A stretch of 5,017 bases of DNA from Caldilineae bacterium (lineage in GTDB: Bacteria; Chloroflexota; Anaerolineae; J102): the NCBI GenBank assembly GCA_003694905.1, contig RFJM01000529.1:1-5017 (forward strand). The letters are read 5' to 3'. This document shows, piece by piece, positions 1 to 5,017 of the stretch (position 1 is the first letter of the stretch; each line of letters starts with the position of its first letter). A program made the position numbers and the translations under genes. The notes under the pieces are model-generated. The model was not told the origin of the DNA and did not search any database. It saw only the letters and a list, made by a program, of their open reading frames with translations.

Positions 1-539
1 CGCAGCAGGGGGATCCGATACTTGTCGATGAGCAGCCTGTGGATGGCATCGTGCGACAGGTCCTCTTCCAACAGGCGCGGACAGAGGGCCACGGCAAGAT
101 AGCGGGTTTCGTAGGCCCCAGGCTGGCCGTCGGCCCGCCGCAGGCGTTCGATGTGAAAGACCTTTTCGCCGGTCGGCAACTGGAGTCTGGTAGCGATGCG
201 TTCATCCGCGGGCTGCACATCGGCCCTCAGAACCACCGTGTCCGGCTGTCGCCCCTGCTGTAGCATGTCTTCGTTGAAGCTGGTGAGCGTGAAGAACACG
301 CCGCCCGGCCGCGATGCCGTGATGAAGGAGCCCCGTCCCTGCTCGCGGCGTACCAGCCCTTCTTGCACCAACAACTGCACCGCCTGTCGCACCGTGCCCC
401 GACTGACCCCATACTCCCGGCATAGCGCTTCCTCGGTGGGCAGCCTGTCACCCGGCTGCAACTGATTGCGCTGAATCTGGTCGCGCAGAATGGCTGCCAA
501 CTGGTAGTATTTCGGTACCGGGCCTGAGCGCAGGGTCAT
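1..539 (-). CDS. GntR-family transcriptional regulator, HutC/UTRA subfamily (C-terminus cut by window edge)
   Basis: The gene reads leftward from ATG at 539 and is open through base 1, giving 179 complete codons. Residues about 8-73 form a GntR winged helix-turn-helix: PKYYQLAAILRDQI opens helix 1, QLQPGDRLPTEEALCREYGV leads into the recognition segment SRGTVRQAVQLLVQEGLV, and the wing is REQGRGSFI. Residues from about 85 match the start of a UTRA effector domain (TSFNEDMLQQG, then LPTGEKVFHIERLRRADG and YETRYLA). Members are usually near 240 residues, so about 60 are missing off the window. The family binds DNA as dimers and releases it on binding a small ligand, often a phosphosugar or amino-acid-derived compound; the ligand here is unknown. 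The ATG is chosen because helix 1 begins eight residues in; no clear Shine-Dalgarno precedes it. It lies on the exporter genes' strand but 350 bp away, so separate transcription is likely. Confidence 0.93.
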   Translation of the reverse strand, partial: MTLRSGPVPKYYQLAAILRDQIQRNQLQPGDRLPTEEALCREYGVSRGTVRQAVQLLVQEGLVRREQGRGSFITASRPGGVFFTLTSFNEDMLQQGRQPDTVVLRADVQPADERIATRLQLPTGEKVFHIERLRRADGQPGAYETRYLAVALCPRLLEEDLSHDAIHRLLIDKYRIPLL

Positions 540-584
540 CTTGCCGCAGGTATCGGAGAAGAATGACGAATGAGGACGGCAAAT

Positions 585-610
585 TTGTATAGACGATTGG
601 ACGATTAGAC
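585..610 (-). promoter_or_regulatory. Candidate GntR/HutC operator with 8-bp tandem repeat
   Basis: On the plus strand 585-596 reads TTGTATAGACGA, an imperfect palindrome (perfect arms would be TTGT/ACAA) with the GTATAGAC-type core seen in operators of HutC/NagR-like regulators. It runs into a period-8 tandem repeat, GACGATTG GACGATTA GAC, at 592-610. The site lies 46-71 bp upstream of the regulator's start codon and overlaps the predicted transcription start, so negative autoregulation is the natural reading. The sequence features are seen directly; the function is inferred. Confidence 0.45.
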
Positions 611-639
611 ATTTTACCGCAGCCGAGCGGCCGATGCAA
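611..639 (-). promoter_or_regulatory. Candidate sigma-70-type promoter of the GntR gene
   Basis: Read on the minus strand, TAAAAT (plus 611-616) is a 5/6 match to the -10 box, and TTGCAT (plus 634-639) is a weak -35 box at the ideal 17-bp spacing. Transcription would begin near 604, inside the putative operator, leaving a leader of about 65 nt. The -35 is poor (3/6), so this is a moderate to weak call. Confidence 0.33.
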
Positions 640-647
640 AACGCCGA

Positions 648-674
648 TGCCGGGCCACACAGCACGGCCCGGCA
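648..674 (-). terminator. Strong GC hairpin, possible weak terminator of the exporter operon
   Basis: Arms at 648-656 and 666-674 pair over 9 bp (minus strand TGCCGGGCC and GGCCCGGCA) around a 9-nt loop. Downstream on the minus strand there are six non-T bases, then TTTT at plus 638-641. The gap before the T run is longer than in a classic intrinsic terminator, so termination efficiency is doubtful. It stands 216 nt past the second transporter's stop codon and just ahead of the regulator's putative promoter, which is where a transcript boundary would be useful. It shares an arm with the alternative hairpin at 665-713. Confidence 0.3.
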
Positions 675-713
675 AGTTGAGGTGGTGCGTCGTTGTCTGA
701 TTGGGCCGGGCCG
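648..713 (-). repeat. Three alternating copies of an 8-bp GC-rich inverted-repeat arm
   Basis: GCCGGGCC occurs at 649-656 and 705-712, and its reverse complement GGCCCGGC lies between them at 666-673. The middle copy can therefore pair with the left one (9 bp including the flanking T-A, loop 9 nt) or with the right one (9 bp including C665-G713, loop 31 nt), but not both. In RNA read leftward the right and middle pairing forms first. The arrangement resembles an attenuator but could also be a remnant of an intergenic repeat. Confidence 0.6.
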
Positions 714-732
714 CGCACCAGCAGGGGATTCA

Positions 733-777
733 CAGATTCGCCCGCACACCCGGAGTCCCAGATTCGCAGGGCACACC
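733..777. repeat. Imperfect direct repeat, about 26-bp period
   Basis: CAGATTCGC at 733-741 recurs at 759-767. Each copy is followed two or three bases later by a CACACC end (745-750 and 772-777). A third GATTC lies at 727-731. The two copies are about 26 bp apart with diverged centres. No coding frame explains them, so this is probably part of an intergenic repeated element or decayed sequence. Confidence 0.5.
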
Positions 778-783
778 AAGAGC

Positions 784-808
784 TTGCCTCCCCTCCGCAG
801 GGAGGCAG
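784..808. repeat. Perfect 8-bp hairpin, GCCTCCC/GGGAGGC arms
   Basis: Arms 785-792 and 800-807 pair perfectly (T-A plus GCCTCCC/GGGAGGC) around a 7-nt loop; T784 and G808 could add a wobble pair. Neither strand has a T run after the stem, so it is not a standard intrinsic terminator. It lies 82-106 nt beyond the second transporter's stop and may protect the mRNA 3' end or be a dispersed palindromic repeat. Confidence 0.5.
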
Positions 809-846
809 ATGGGGGCTGATGGAAGGCAGTAAACTACCCCGACCAC

Positions 847-878
847 GCCGCATACGCGGCCGCCATGGCGAAGCCGCG
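847..878 (-). other. GC-rich overlapping inverted repeats just after the exporter operon
   Basis: Starting 12 nt past the second transporter's stop, arms 855-860 and 873-878 (CGCGGC/GCCGCG) pair over 6 bp around a segment containing the 10-bp palindrome CGCCATGGCG (861-870). A competing 5-bp stem, 847-851 with 856-860, encloses ATAC. No T run follows on the minus strand. It could pause polymerase or protect the 3' end, but GC-rich DNA produces such structures by chance. Confidence 0.3.
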
Positions 879-889
879 CCCGCGCAGGG

Positions 890-2707
890 CTAGCGTTTCC
901 CGGCCAGGGCGCCCATTTCTTCCACGTACGCCAGGCTCTGATGGCGGAAGTAGGTGTTGTACAGTGTGGCGTAGTGGCCGCCCTGCGCCAGGAGCTGACT
1001 ATGGCTGCCCTCTTCGATGATACGGCCGTGATCCAACACAATGATCCGATCGGCAGCCTTGACCGTGGAAAGCCGATGGGCGATGAGAATGCTGGTCGTG
1101 CGTGCCAGCACCATATGCAGCGCGGTCTGGATCTGCCACTCGGTGAACGGATCGATGCTGGCGGTGGCTTCGTCCAGGATGAAGATGGCGGGGTTCTGTA
1201 CCAGCACGCGCATGAGAGCCACCAGCTGCCGCTGTCCCATGGAGAGCCGCCCTCCTCGCTCACCAACTTCGGTTTCCAGCCCCTGCGGCAACGCTTCCAG
1301 CCACTCGCCCTCTCCGATCTGATGCGCCAGTTCCAGGATCTCTTCGGTGCTGGTCTCGGGCCGGGCGTAGCGGATGTTGTCGGCCACGGTGCCGGAGAAC
1401 AGGAAGGGGGACTGGGAGACGATGCCCAACTGGCGGCGGTAGAGGTGGAGATCGAAGGTGCGGATGTCGTGCCCGTCGATGAGGAGCCGTCCCTCCTGGA
1501 ACTCGTAGAAACGGGCGATCAGCCGGGCGATGGATGACTTGCCTGCGCCCGTGTGCCCCACCAATGCCACCGTCTCCCCCGGCCGGATGTGCAGGTTGAA
1601 ATCTTCCAGCACCTGTTCCTGTTCGGAATAACGGAAGCATACGTGCTCAAAGCGGATATCACCGCTCAGGGGGGGTGGGGGATTGTGCGCAATCTGGATG
1701 ACCGCGGGCTCGGCCTCGATCAGCGCGAAGATGCGCTCGGCCGAGGATAGTCCTGCCTGCACCTGGGCAGAAAACGCGGCCAGATTGAGGATGGGGAAGA
1801 AGAAACGGTCGAGACTGGAGAGGAAGAGATACCAGGCCCCCGCCGTGACGATCCCCTCTACCACATTGATGCCCCCTAGATAGACGAGCATGGCCGTGCC
1901 CACACCACCCAACGCGTTCAAGAGGGGGAAGACCAGGGCCAGGACAAAGCCTCGCCGCACATTGACCCGGTAGGATTCCTTGTTGGCGTCGTCGAATTCC
2001 CGGTAGATGGCGTGCTCTTGTCGGTAGTTCTTGGCCACGGCAATGCCTCCGATGCTCTCTTTGATATTGGCATTGACCGTGGCCATAGCGCGCATGCCCA
2101 GCCGGGTGTATCGCCGCATGAGCCGGCGCAGGCTGCTGGCAGCCAGGAAAAGGACAGGCAGGAAGAGGAAGACATAGATGGTCAGCCGCACGTCGATGGT
2201 CAGCAGCACGGCGGCCAGGATGAGCGCCTGGAAGATCTGTGAGGCCACGTCGGTGACCAGGGTGACCACATCGCCAAAATCCTTGGTGTCGGAAGTGATG
2301 CGAGAGACGATGCGGCCGGTGGAGAAGGTGTCGTAGAAGGAGAGATCGTGATTGGCCGCGGCGCGGAAGGCGTCGCTACGCAGGCTGAGCACCACATCGC
2401 CCAACACCCGCACGGTAAGTCGCCGTCGCCACCAGTTGCCGGCCCAAACCAGCACCCCTGCCAGGAAGACGCCGGCGGTCAGTAAGGTGACGGTGGTGGC
2501 GTTGGGGCTTTTGCGGATCAGATCAACCCCACGGGACACCAGTATCGGAACCGAGGCGGAAGACCCGGCGATGAGACCCAGCAGGATAACGATGAGAAGG
2601 ATACGGCGGAGATGGGGACGGAAATAACGCCACATGCCCGCGATCAGCTCGCGGTCGCTGTATTGGCGATCGTAGGCTTCGACGTCGAGGCGGGCGAAGA
2701 ATCCCAT
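890..2707 (-). CDS. ABC exporter half-transporter, second subunit (catalytically competent Walker B, variant LSMGQ signature)
   Basis: This is a 605-residue fused permease/ATPase of the MdlB/MsbA type. Six membrane helices fill the first 320 or so residues (first two about 36-57 and 72-92). The NBD carries A-loop Tyr360, Walker A GHTGAGKS at 384-391 with Lys390, a Q-loop in IVSQSPFLFSGT, an X-loop-like VGERGG, signature LSMGQ at 488-492, Walker B FILDE with Asp512 and the catalytic Glu513, and switch His544. Only the signature departs from consensus: Met490 replaces Gly, followed by RQL, a pattern I associate with the competent-Walker-B subunit of heterodimeric exporters (BmrD, LmrD, TM288). 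It starts 39 bp after the first subunit's stop and should be co-transcribed and co-assembled with it in the cytoplasmic membrane. The ATG at 2707 has no visible Shine-Dalgarno. Substrate unknown; multidrug, lipid or peptide export are all possible. Confidence 0.96.
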   Translation of the reverse strand: MGFFARLDVEAYDRQYSDRELIAGMWRYFRPHLRRILLIVILLGLIAGSSASVPILVSRGVDLIRKSPNATTVTLLTAGVFLAGVLVWAGNWWRRRLTVRVLGDVVLSLRSDAFRAAANHDLSFYDTFSTGRIVSRITSDTKDFGDVVTLVTDVASQIFQALILAAVLLTIDVRLTIYVFLFLPVLFLAASSLRRLMRRYTRLGMRAMATVNANIKESIGGIAVAKNYRQEHAIYREFDDANKESYRVNVRRGFVLALVFPLLNALGGVGTAMLVYLGGINVVEGIVTAGAWYLFLSSLDRFFFPILNLAAFSAQVQAGLSSAERIFALIEAEPAVIQIAHNPPPPLSGDIRFEHVCFRYSEQEQVLEDFNLHIRPGETVALVGHTGAGKSSIARLIARFYEFQEGRLLIDGHDIRTFDLHLYRRQLGIVSQSPFLFSGTVADNIRYARPETSTEEILELAHQIGEGEWLEALPQGLETEVGERGGRLSMGQRQLVALMRVLVQNPAIFILDEATASIDPFTEWQIQTALHMVLARTTSILIAHRLSTVKAADRIIVLDHGRIIEEGSHSQLLAQGGHYATLYNTYFRHQSLAYVEEMGALAGKR

Positions 2708-2746
2708 GGGTGCGGTAGTGCAGGAGAGGCCGGCAGCGCTAGAGGA

Positions 2747-4510
2747 CTACTCGGCGAAAATACGGCGGTAGGCTTCGGAACGTTCGAGCAATTCCTCGTG
2801 GGTCCCGACGGCGGCGACGCGGCCCTTGCGCAGCACCACCACCTTGTCGGCCCAGCGGATCTGCGAGAGACGATGAGTGATGATGAGGGTCGTGCGGCCG
2901 TGCGCGGCTGCGTAGATGGCTCGCTGGATCTTGTCCTCGGTGTCGCTGTCAATGGCGCTGGTGGAATCATCGAGGATGAGGATGCGTGGATCGGTGAGGA
3001 ACGCTCGGGCCAGGGCCAGACGCTGGCGTTGGCCTCCCGAAAGCGTGACGCCTCGCTCGCCGATAACGGTGTCGTAGCCGTCCTTGAAAGCCATGATGAA
3101 CTCGTGGGCCTGCGCGGCCTTTGCTGCCTCCACAATCTGCTCGCGGGTGGCGTGGGGCTGTCCGAAGGCAATGTTCTCGGCGATGCTGCGCGAAAAGAGG
3201 AAGATGTCTTGTTCGATAATGGAGATCTGCCGGCGCAGCGCCTCCAGATTCCAGTCCCGAACATCCACACCATCCACACGCACGCTTCCTCCGCACACAT
3301 CGTAGGTGCGGTTGACCAGCTTGACGAGCGTCGTTTTGCCGGCGCCGGTCTGGCCCACGATGGCAACGGTCTGGCCCGGCTCGACCTCGAAGCTGATATG
3401 CTCCAGCGCGGGTTCGCCGTCGCCGTAGCGGAAGCACACACGGTCGAAGAGAATGGAGCCCTGCATGCCGGCAGCGTAGCCGGCGGCATTCTGATCCAGT
3501 TCGGTTTCCCGTTTGATCAGTTCCAGGATGCGGGCCCCGGCCGAGATGCCCGAGGAGACCTGGGAATAGGCGAAAAGAGAAACGAAGGTGGGGAATCCCA
3601 GCATCTGAAGCAGCCCCATGTAGGCGACGATGTTGCCCACATCGATGAGGCCGCGGCGGAAGAGGATGATGGCATGCACCAGTCCGGCGGCATTGGCCAG
3701 ACCCAGCAGCAGCAGAGGCAGGAAGCGCGCTTCGACATCGCCCTGGCGTACAAAGGCATCGCGGAAGGCACGAGCCGCGCGAGCAAAGCGGGTCACTTCG
3801 GCCTGCTCCTGCGCTGCGCCCTTGACCGTCTCGATGCCGTCGAGAGCTTCGGCCAGGCGCGTATTCATGGTGCCGAAGGTCTTGCGTACGCCGGCGGTGA
3901 TGGGCTGGAGCTCATGCAGGTACTGGGCCAACGCCAGCAGGTAGAGGAAAATGTAGCAGAGGGGAACCAGGATCAGGGTGGGGTGGTAGCGCGGGGCAAC
4001 CAGCAAGGGCATGATGAGGAAGTTGAACGATCCCACCACCAGATTGATACCCGGGTTGAACATCAAGTTGATTTCCCGTACGTCGTTGGTGGCCCGCGCC
4101 ATGGTATCCCCCATCGGCTGCAGGCTGTGGAAGGTCATGCTCTTGCCCAGCAAGCTGGCATAGAGCTCGTCCCGGATGTCCCGTTCCAGCCGCTGGCCGA
4201 TGAGCTCGGCGCCGAAGTTCCGTGCCAATTGCAGCATGCTGCGTAGAATCTGCGTGCCGACGATAAGCAGGGCGATGCGTATGAGGATCTCGGCCCTGGG
4301 CGGTTGCGCCAGCACTGCGTTGAAAGCCTGTCCTGTATAGACGGGTATCGCGGCCGCCAGGGCTGCGTTGCTGAAGGCGCCGATGGCCATCACGATCCAC
4401 AGATACCAGTGGCGGAAAGCATGCGATGCCAGCCAGCGCACCGGGGACGAGCGGTCGGTCTTATAACGTTGGGGAAGGGTGAATTCGGCGTAGGCGGTGG
4501 TCGCGGTCAT
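2747..4510 (-). CDS. ABC exporter half-transporter, first subunit (degenerate Walker B, Asp for catalytic Glu)
   Basis: This is a 587-residue fused permease/ATPase when started at ATG 4510. The N-terminal half carries six membrane helices (first about 35-57, second about 74-95). The NBD has A-loop Tyr362, Walker A GQTGAGKT at 386-393 with Lys392, a Q-loop in IIEQDIFLFS, an X-loop-like IGERGV, a canonical LSGGQ at 490-494, Walker B LILDD with Asp514, and switch His546. Asp515 stands where active ABC ATPases have Glu. This is the hallmark of the degenerate-site subunit in heterodimeric exporters (TM287, BmrC, LmrC), and the next gene supplies the partner. The frame is open upstream to 4630, but those residues look non-coding. 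An in-frame TTG at 4534 (595 residues) sits 3 nt after AGGAGG, too close for a normal ribosome site, whereas ATG 4510 is 27 nt away, so the start is uncertain. Substrate unknown. Confidence 0.96.
   Translation of the reverse strand: MTATTAYAEFTLPQRYKTDRSSPVRWLASHAFRHWYLWIVMAIGAFSNAALAAAIPVYTGQAFNAVLAQPPRAEILIRIALLIVGTQILRSMLQLARNFGAELIGQRLERDIRDELYASLLGKSMTFHSLQPMGDTMARATNDVREINLMFNPGINLVVGSFNFLIMPLLVAPRYHPTLILVPLCYIFLYLLALAQYLHELQPITAGVRKTFGTMNTRLAEALDGIETVKGAAQEQAEVTRFARAARAFRDAFVRQGDVEARFLPLLLLGLANAAGLVHAIILFRRGLIDVGNIVAYMGLLQMLGFPTFVSLFAYSQVSSGISAGARILELIKRETELDQNAAGYAAGMQGSILFDRVCFRYGDGEPALEHISFEVEPGQTVAIVGQTGAGKTTLVKLVNRTYDVCGGSVRVDGVDVRDWNLEALRRQISIIEQDIFLFSRSIAENIAFGQPHATREQIVEAAKAAQAHEFIMAFKDGYDTVIGERGVTLSGGQRQRLALARAFLTDPRILILDDSTSAIDSDTEDKIQRAIYAAAHGRTTLIITHRLSQIRWADKVVVLRKGRVAAVGTHEELLERSEAYRRIFAE
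4334..4343. other. Intragenic copy of the putative operator core (TGTATAGACG)
   Basis: The plus-strand 10-mer TGTATAGACG at 4334-4343 is identical to 586-595 in the candidate GntR operator. It lies about 170 nt inside the first transporter gene, where it encodes part of the PVYTGQ segment. An intragenic operator is possible, but codon constraint on that segment is an equally good explanation. Confidence 0.25.
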
Positions 4511-4522
4511 GATGATGTACGG

Positions 4523-4543
4523 GGAGGTGTTCAAGCTCCTCCT
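4523..4543 (-). promoter_or_regulatory. AGGAGG ribosome-site candidate within a 5-bp hairpin
   Basis: On the minus strand AGGAGG (plus 4538-4543) is the only strong Shine-Dalgarno in the window. GGAGG (4538-4542) can pair with CCTCC (4523-4527) across a 10-nt loop. It lies 3 nt before an in-frame TTG (4534) and 27 nt before ATG 4510, neither an ideal distance. It may be a real but masked ribosome site, or chance. The pairing is seen directly; the role is inferred. Confidence 0.35.
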
Positions 4544-4544
4544 A

Positions 4545-4574
4545 ATTCTACGCCCAAAGGTGCTGAGCTGACCA
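4545..4574 (-). promoter_or_regulatory. Candidate promoter of the exporter operon
   Basis: On the minus strand TAGAAT (plus 4545-4550) matches the -10 box at 5/6, and TGGTCA (plus 4569-4574) matches the -35 at 4/6 with an 18-bp spacer. Transcription would start near 4538, leaving a leader of about 28 nt before ATG 4510, and AGGAGG would then be mostly outside the transcript. This would explain the odd spacing of that motif but is unproven. Confidence 0.3.
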
Positions 4575-4842
4575 GAATCTGCGGTGCAAGGCGCGGCATC
4601 TCGGGCGATTGGCCGGCCCGCCGGGGCCATGCACCCGCGGGGTGAATCACGGAGTTGCCGCGCACAAGCGCATAGAAGCTCCGGCCGCCCGGGCGATTCG
4701 GCGTGTTGCGCACCACAATCTTCAGCGTCCCTTTCAGGAAAGGCTCGCGAGTTCCGGGACGCATCCCTGGGACGGGTAGTGCATCTTGTTTGGTTGAGAT
4801 TGTGCCTGCTCCGTTTGACAACCCCACGATTGGCGGTTTCGT

Positions 4843-4856
4843 AGCCTCGAGAGGCT
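4843..4856. repeat. 14-bp inverted repeat AGCCTC-GA-GAGGCT
   Basis: Six-base arms flank a 2-bp centre, giving a compact dyad in otherwise unassigned sequence about 330 bp upstream of the exporter start. The 2-nt centre is too tight for a full RNA hairpin but suits a protein-binding dyad. No regulator can be assigned, and chance remains possible. Confidence 0.35.
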
Positions 4857-4938
4857 CAAAATCGGGTGATCTCAGACTGCTGCTACCGCTGGAACGGATT
4901 TCAACCATCGAGGATACACTGCCCGCCGCTCTGCCCGG

Positions 4939-4967
4939 TTGCGTCGTCTGGAAGCGTTTGCTACAAT
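4939..4967 (+). promoter_or_regulatory. Candidate rightward promoter with extended -10
   Basis: TGCTACAAT at 4959-4967 is an extended -10 (TGN plus TACAAT, 5/6). TTGCGT at 4939-4944 is a weak -35 at 17-bp spacing. Transcription would begin near 4974 and run out of the window, divergent from the exporter operon. This is the best-formed -10 element seen here. Confidence 0.45.
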
Positions 4968-4977
4968 CAAGACCGAG

Positions 4978-5017
4978 ATGGCGGCGAGTCGCTTCGCCCC
5001 GGAGAAAGGGGTCTCAG
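4978..5017 (+). CDS. Possible start of a rightward gene or a structured leader (cut by window edge)
   Basis: ATG at 4978 opens a frame, MAASRFAPEKGVS, that stays open to the edge, only about 4 nt after the predicted transcription start; it would be leaderless or nearly so. The same bases form hairpins: GGCGA/TCGCC (4983-4987 with 4994-4998) and, competing with it, CCCC/GGGG (4997-5000 with 5008-5011). The segment could therefore be an untranslated leader instead. Too short to identify. Confidence 0.2.
   Translation, partial: MAASRFAPEKGVS

Larger units (their letters stand above)
540..889. other. 350-bp intergenic region between the exporter operon and the GntR gene
   Basis: No credible gene lies here: every open frame is short, low in complexity (Arg/Pro/Gly/Ser-rich) and lacks domain-like patterns. 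The region holds the regulator's candidate promoter and operator (585-639), three alternating GC arms (648-713), a 26-bp imperfect direct repeat (733-777) and two hairpins (784-808, 847-878). That density of inverted repeats suggests terminators, regulatory RNA structure or an inserted small palindromic repeat. Confidence 0.7.
4511..5017. other. 507-bp region upstream of the exporter operon without a certain gene
   Basis: The only sizeable leftward frame runs 4908-4531 (125 residues, rich in Pro, Gly, Ser and Arg) and ends in a TGA overlapping a TTG in the transporter frame. It shows no domain, membrane segment or clear ribosome site, and its third-position GC looks lower in the first half than in the neighbouring genes, so I do not call it a gene. 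Otherwise the region holds the candidate exporter promoter (4545-4574), a small hairpin at 4615-4628 (GGCCC/GGGCC), a dyad at 4843-4856 and a rightward promoter near the edge. Confidence 0.6.

Noticed and set aside
584..610. CRISPR-like or longer tandem array in the regulator's upstream region
   Set aside because: There are only two full 8-bp units plus three bases, with no spacers and no further copies.
614..853. Leftward 79-codon frame in the repeat-rich gap
   Set aside because: It is low complexity, runs through hairpins and direct repeats, and has no ribosome site or domain; it reads as translated non-coding DNA.
730..1266. Leftward 178-codon frame overlapping the end of the second transporter
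   Set aside because: It is an out-of-frame shadow of the NBD's last part and continues into the intergenic repeats. Both ABC frames are intact, so no frameshift is indicated.
2612..4246. A 544-codon rightward open frame opposite the first transporter gene
   Set aside because: It lies antisense to a clear ABC exporter gene, is rich in Gly, Asp, Glu and Ala, and shows no domain. Long antisense frames like this are expected in GC-rich coding DNA, and ABC genes are a frequent source of them.
4511..4630. N-terminal extension of the first transporter to an ATG at 4630
   Set aside because: The extra 40 residues are Arg/Pro-rich with no match to the usual short N-terminus of these exporters, and the segment overlaps the candidate promoter and AGGAGG motif.
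4815..4820. Perfect TTGACA -35 box on the plus strand
   Set aside because: No acceptable -10 hexamer occurs 16-19 bp downstream (the sequence there is TTCGTA-like), so it is not called as a promoter.
4970..5017. T-box or other riboswitch leader at the right edge
   Set aside because: Some pairing is visible, but no diagnostic motif such as the T-box GGGTGG...ACC bulge is present in the available bases. The evidence is insufficient.

Overview
The window is GC-rich DNA, roughly 60% GC by eye, with strong G/C preference at third codon positions in its three clear genes. It most resembles a Chloroflexota genome (Caldilineae/Anaerolineae-like). That placement rests on remembered family resemblance, notably the ABC transporter N-terminus reading MGFFARLDVEAYDRQYSDRE and the pairing of ABC exporters with UTRA-type GntR regulators. 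It is an inference, not a measurement. No CRISPR array, transposase, tRNA or rRNA was found.

All three confident genes lie on the minus strand. Reading right to left in the direction of transcription: (1) a 507-bp stretch (4511-5017) with no certain gene, holding a candidate rightward promoter at the right edge and a candidate leftward promoter just before the first transporter gene; (2) an ABC exporter half-transporter (2747-4510); (3) after a 39-bp gap, a second half-transporter (890-2707); (4) a 350-bp gap (540-889) rich in inverted repeats; (5) a GntR/HutC-type regulator (539 to the window start), cut at its C-terminus.

The two transporter genes almost certainly form one operon and one heterodimeric exporter. 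Each encodes six membrane helices plus one nucleotide-binding domain. Their departures from consensus are complementary: the first subunit has Asp instead of the catalytic Glu after Walker B, and the second has LSMGQ instead of LSGGQ. In a head-to-tail NBD dimer both fall in the same composite ATP site, giving one degenerate and one competent site, as known for TM287/288, BmrCD, LmrCD and TAP. The substrate cannot be read from the sequence.

The regulator is probably transcribed separately, from a promoter overlapping a TTGTATAGACGA-like half-palindrome and an 8-bp tandem repeat that could be its own operator. Its main targets are likely the genes beyond the left edge, although the same 10-mer core also occurs inside the first transporter gene. 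The gap before the regulator holds three alternating copies of an 8-bp GC arm that can form mutually exclusive hairpins. I found no convincing new system. The repeat-rich gap and the unusual start region of the exporter operon are the parts most worth rechecking.
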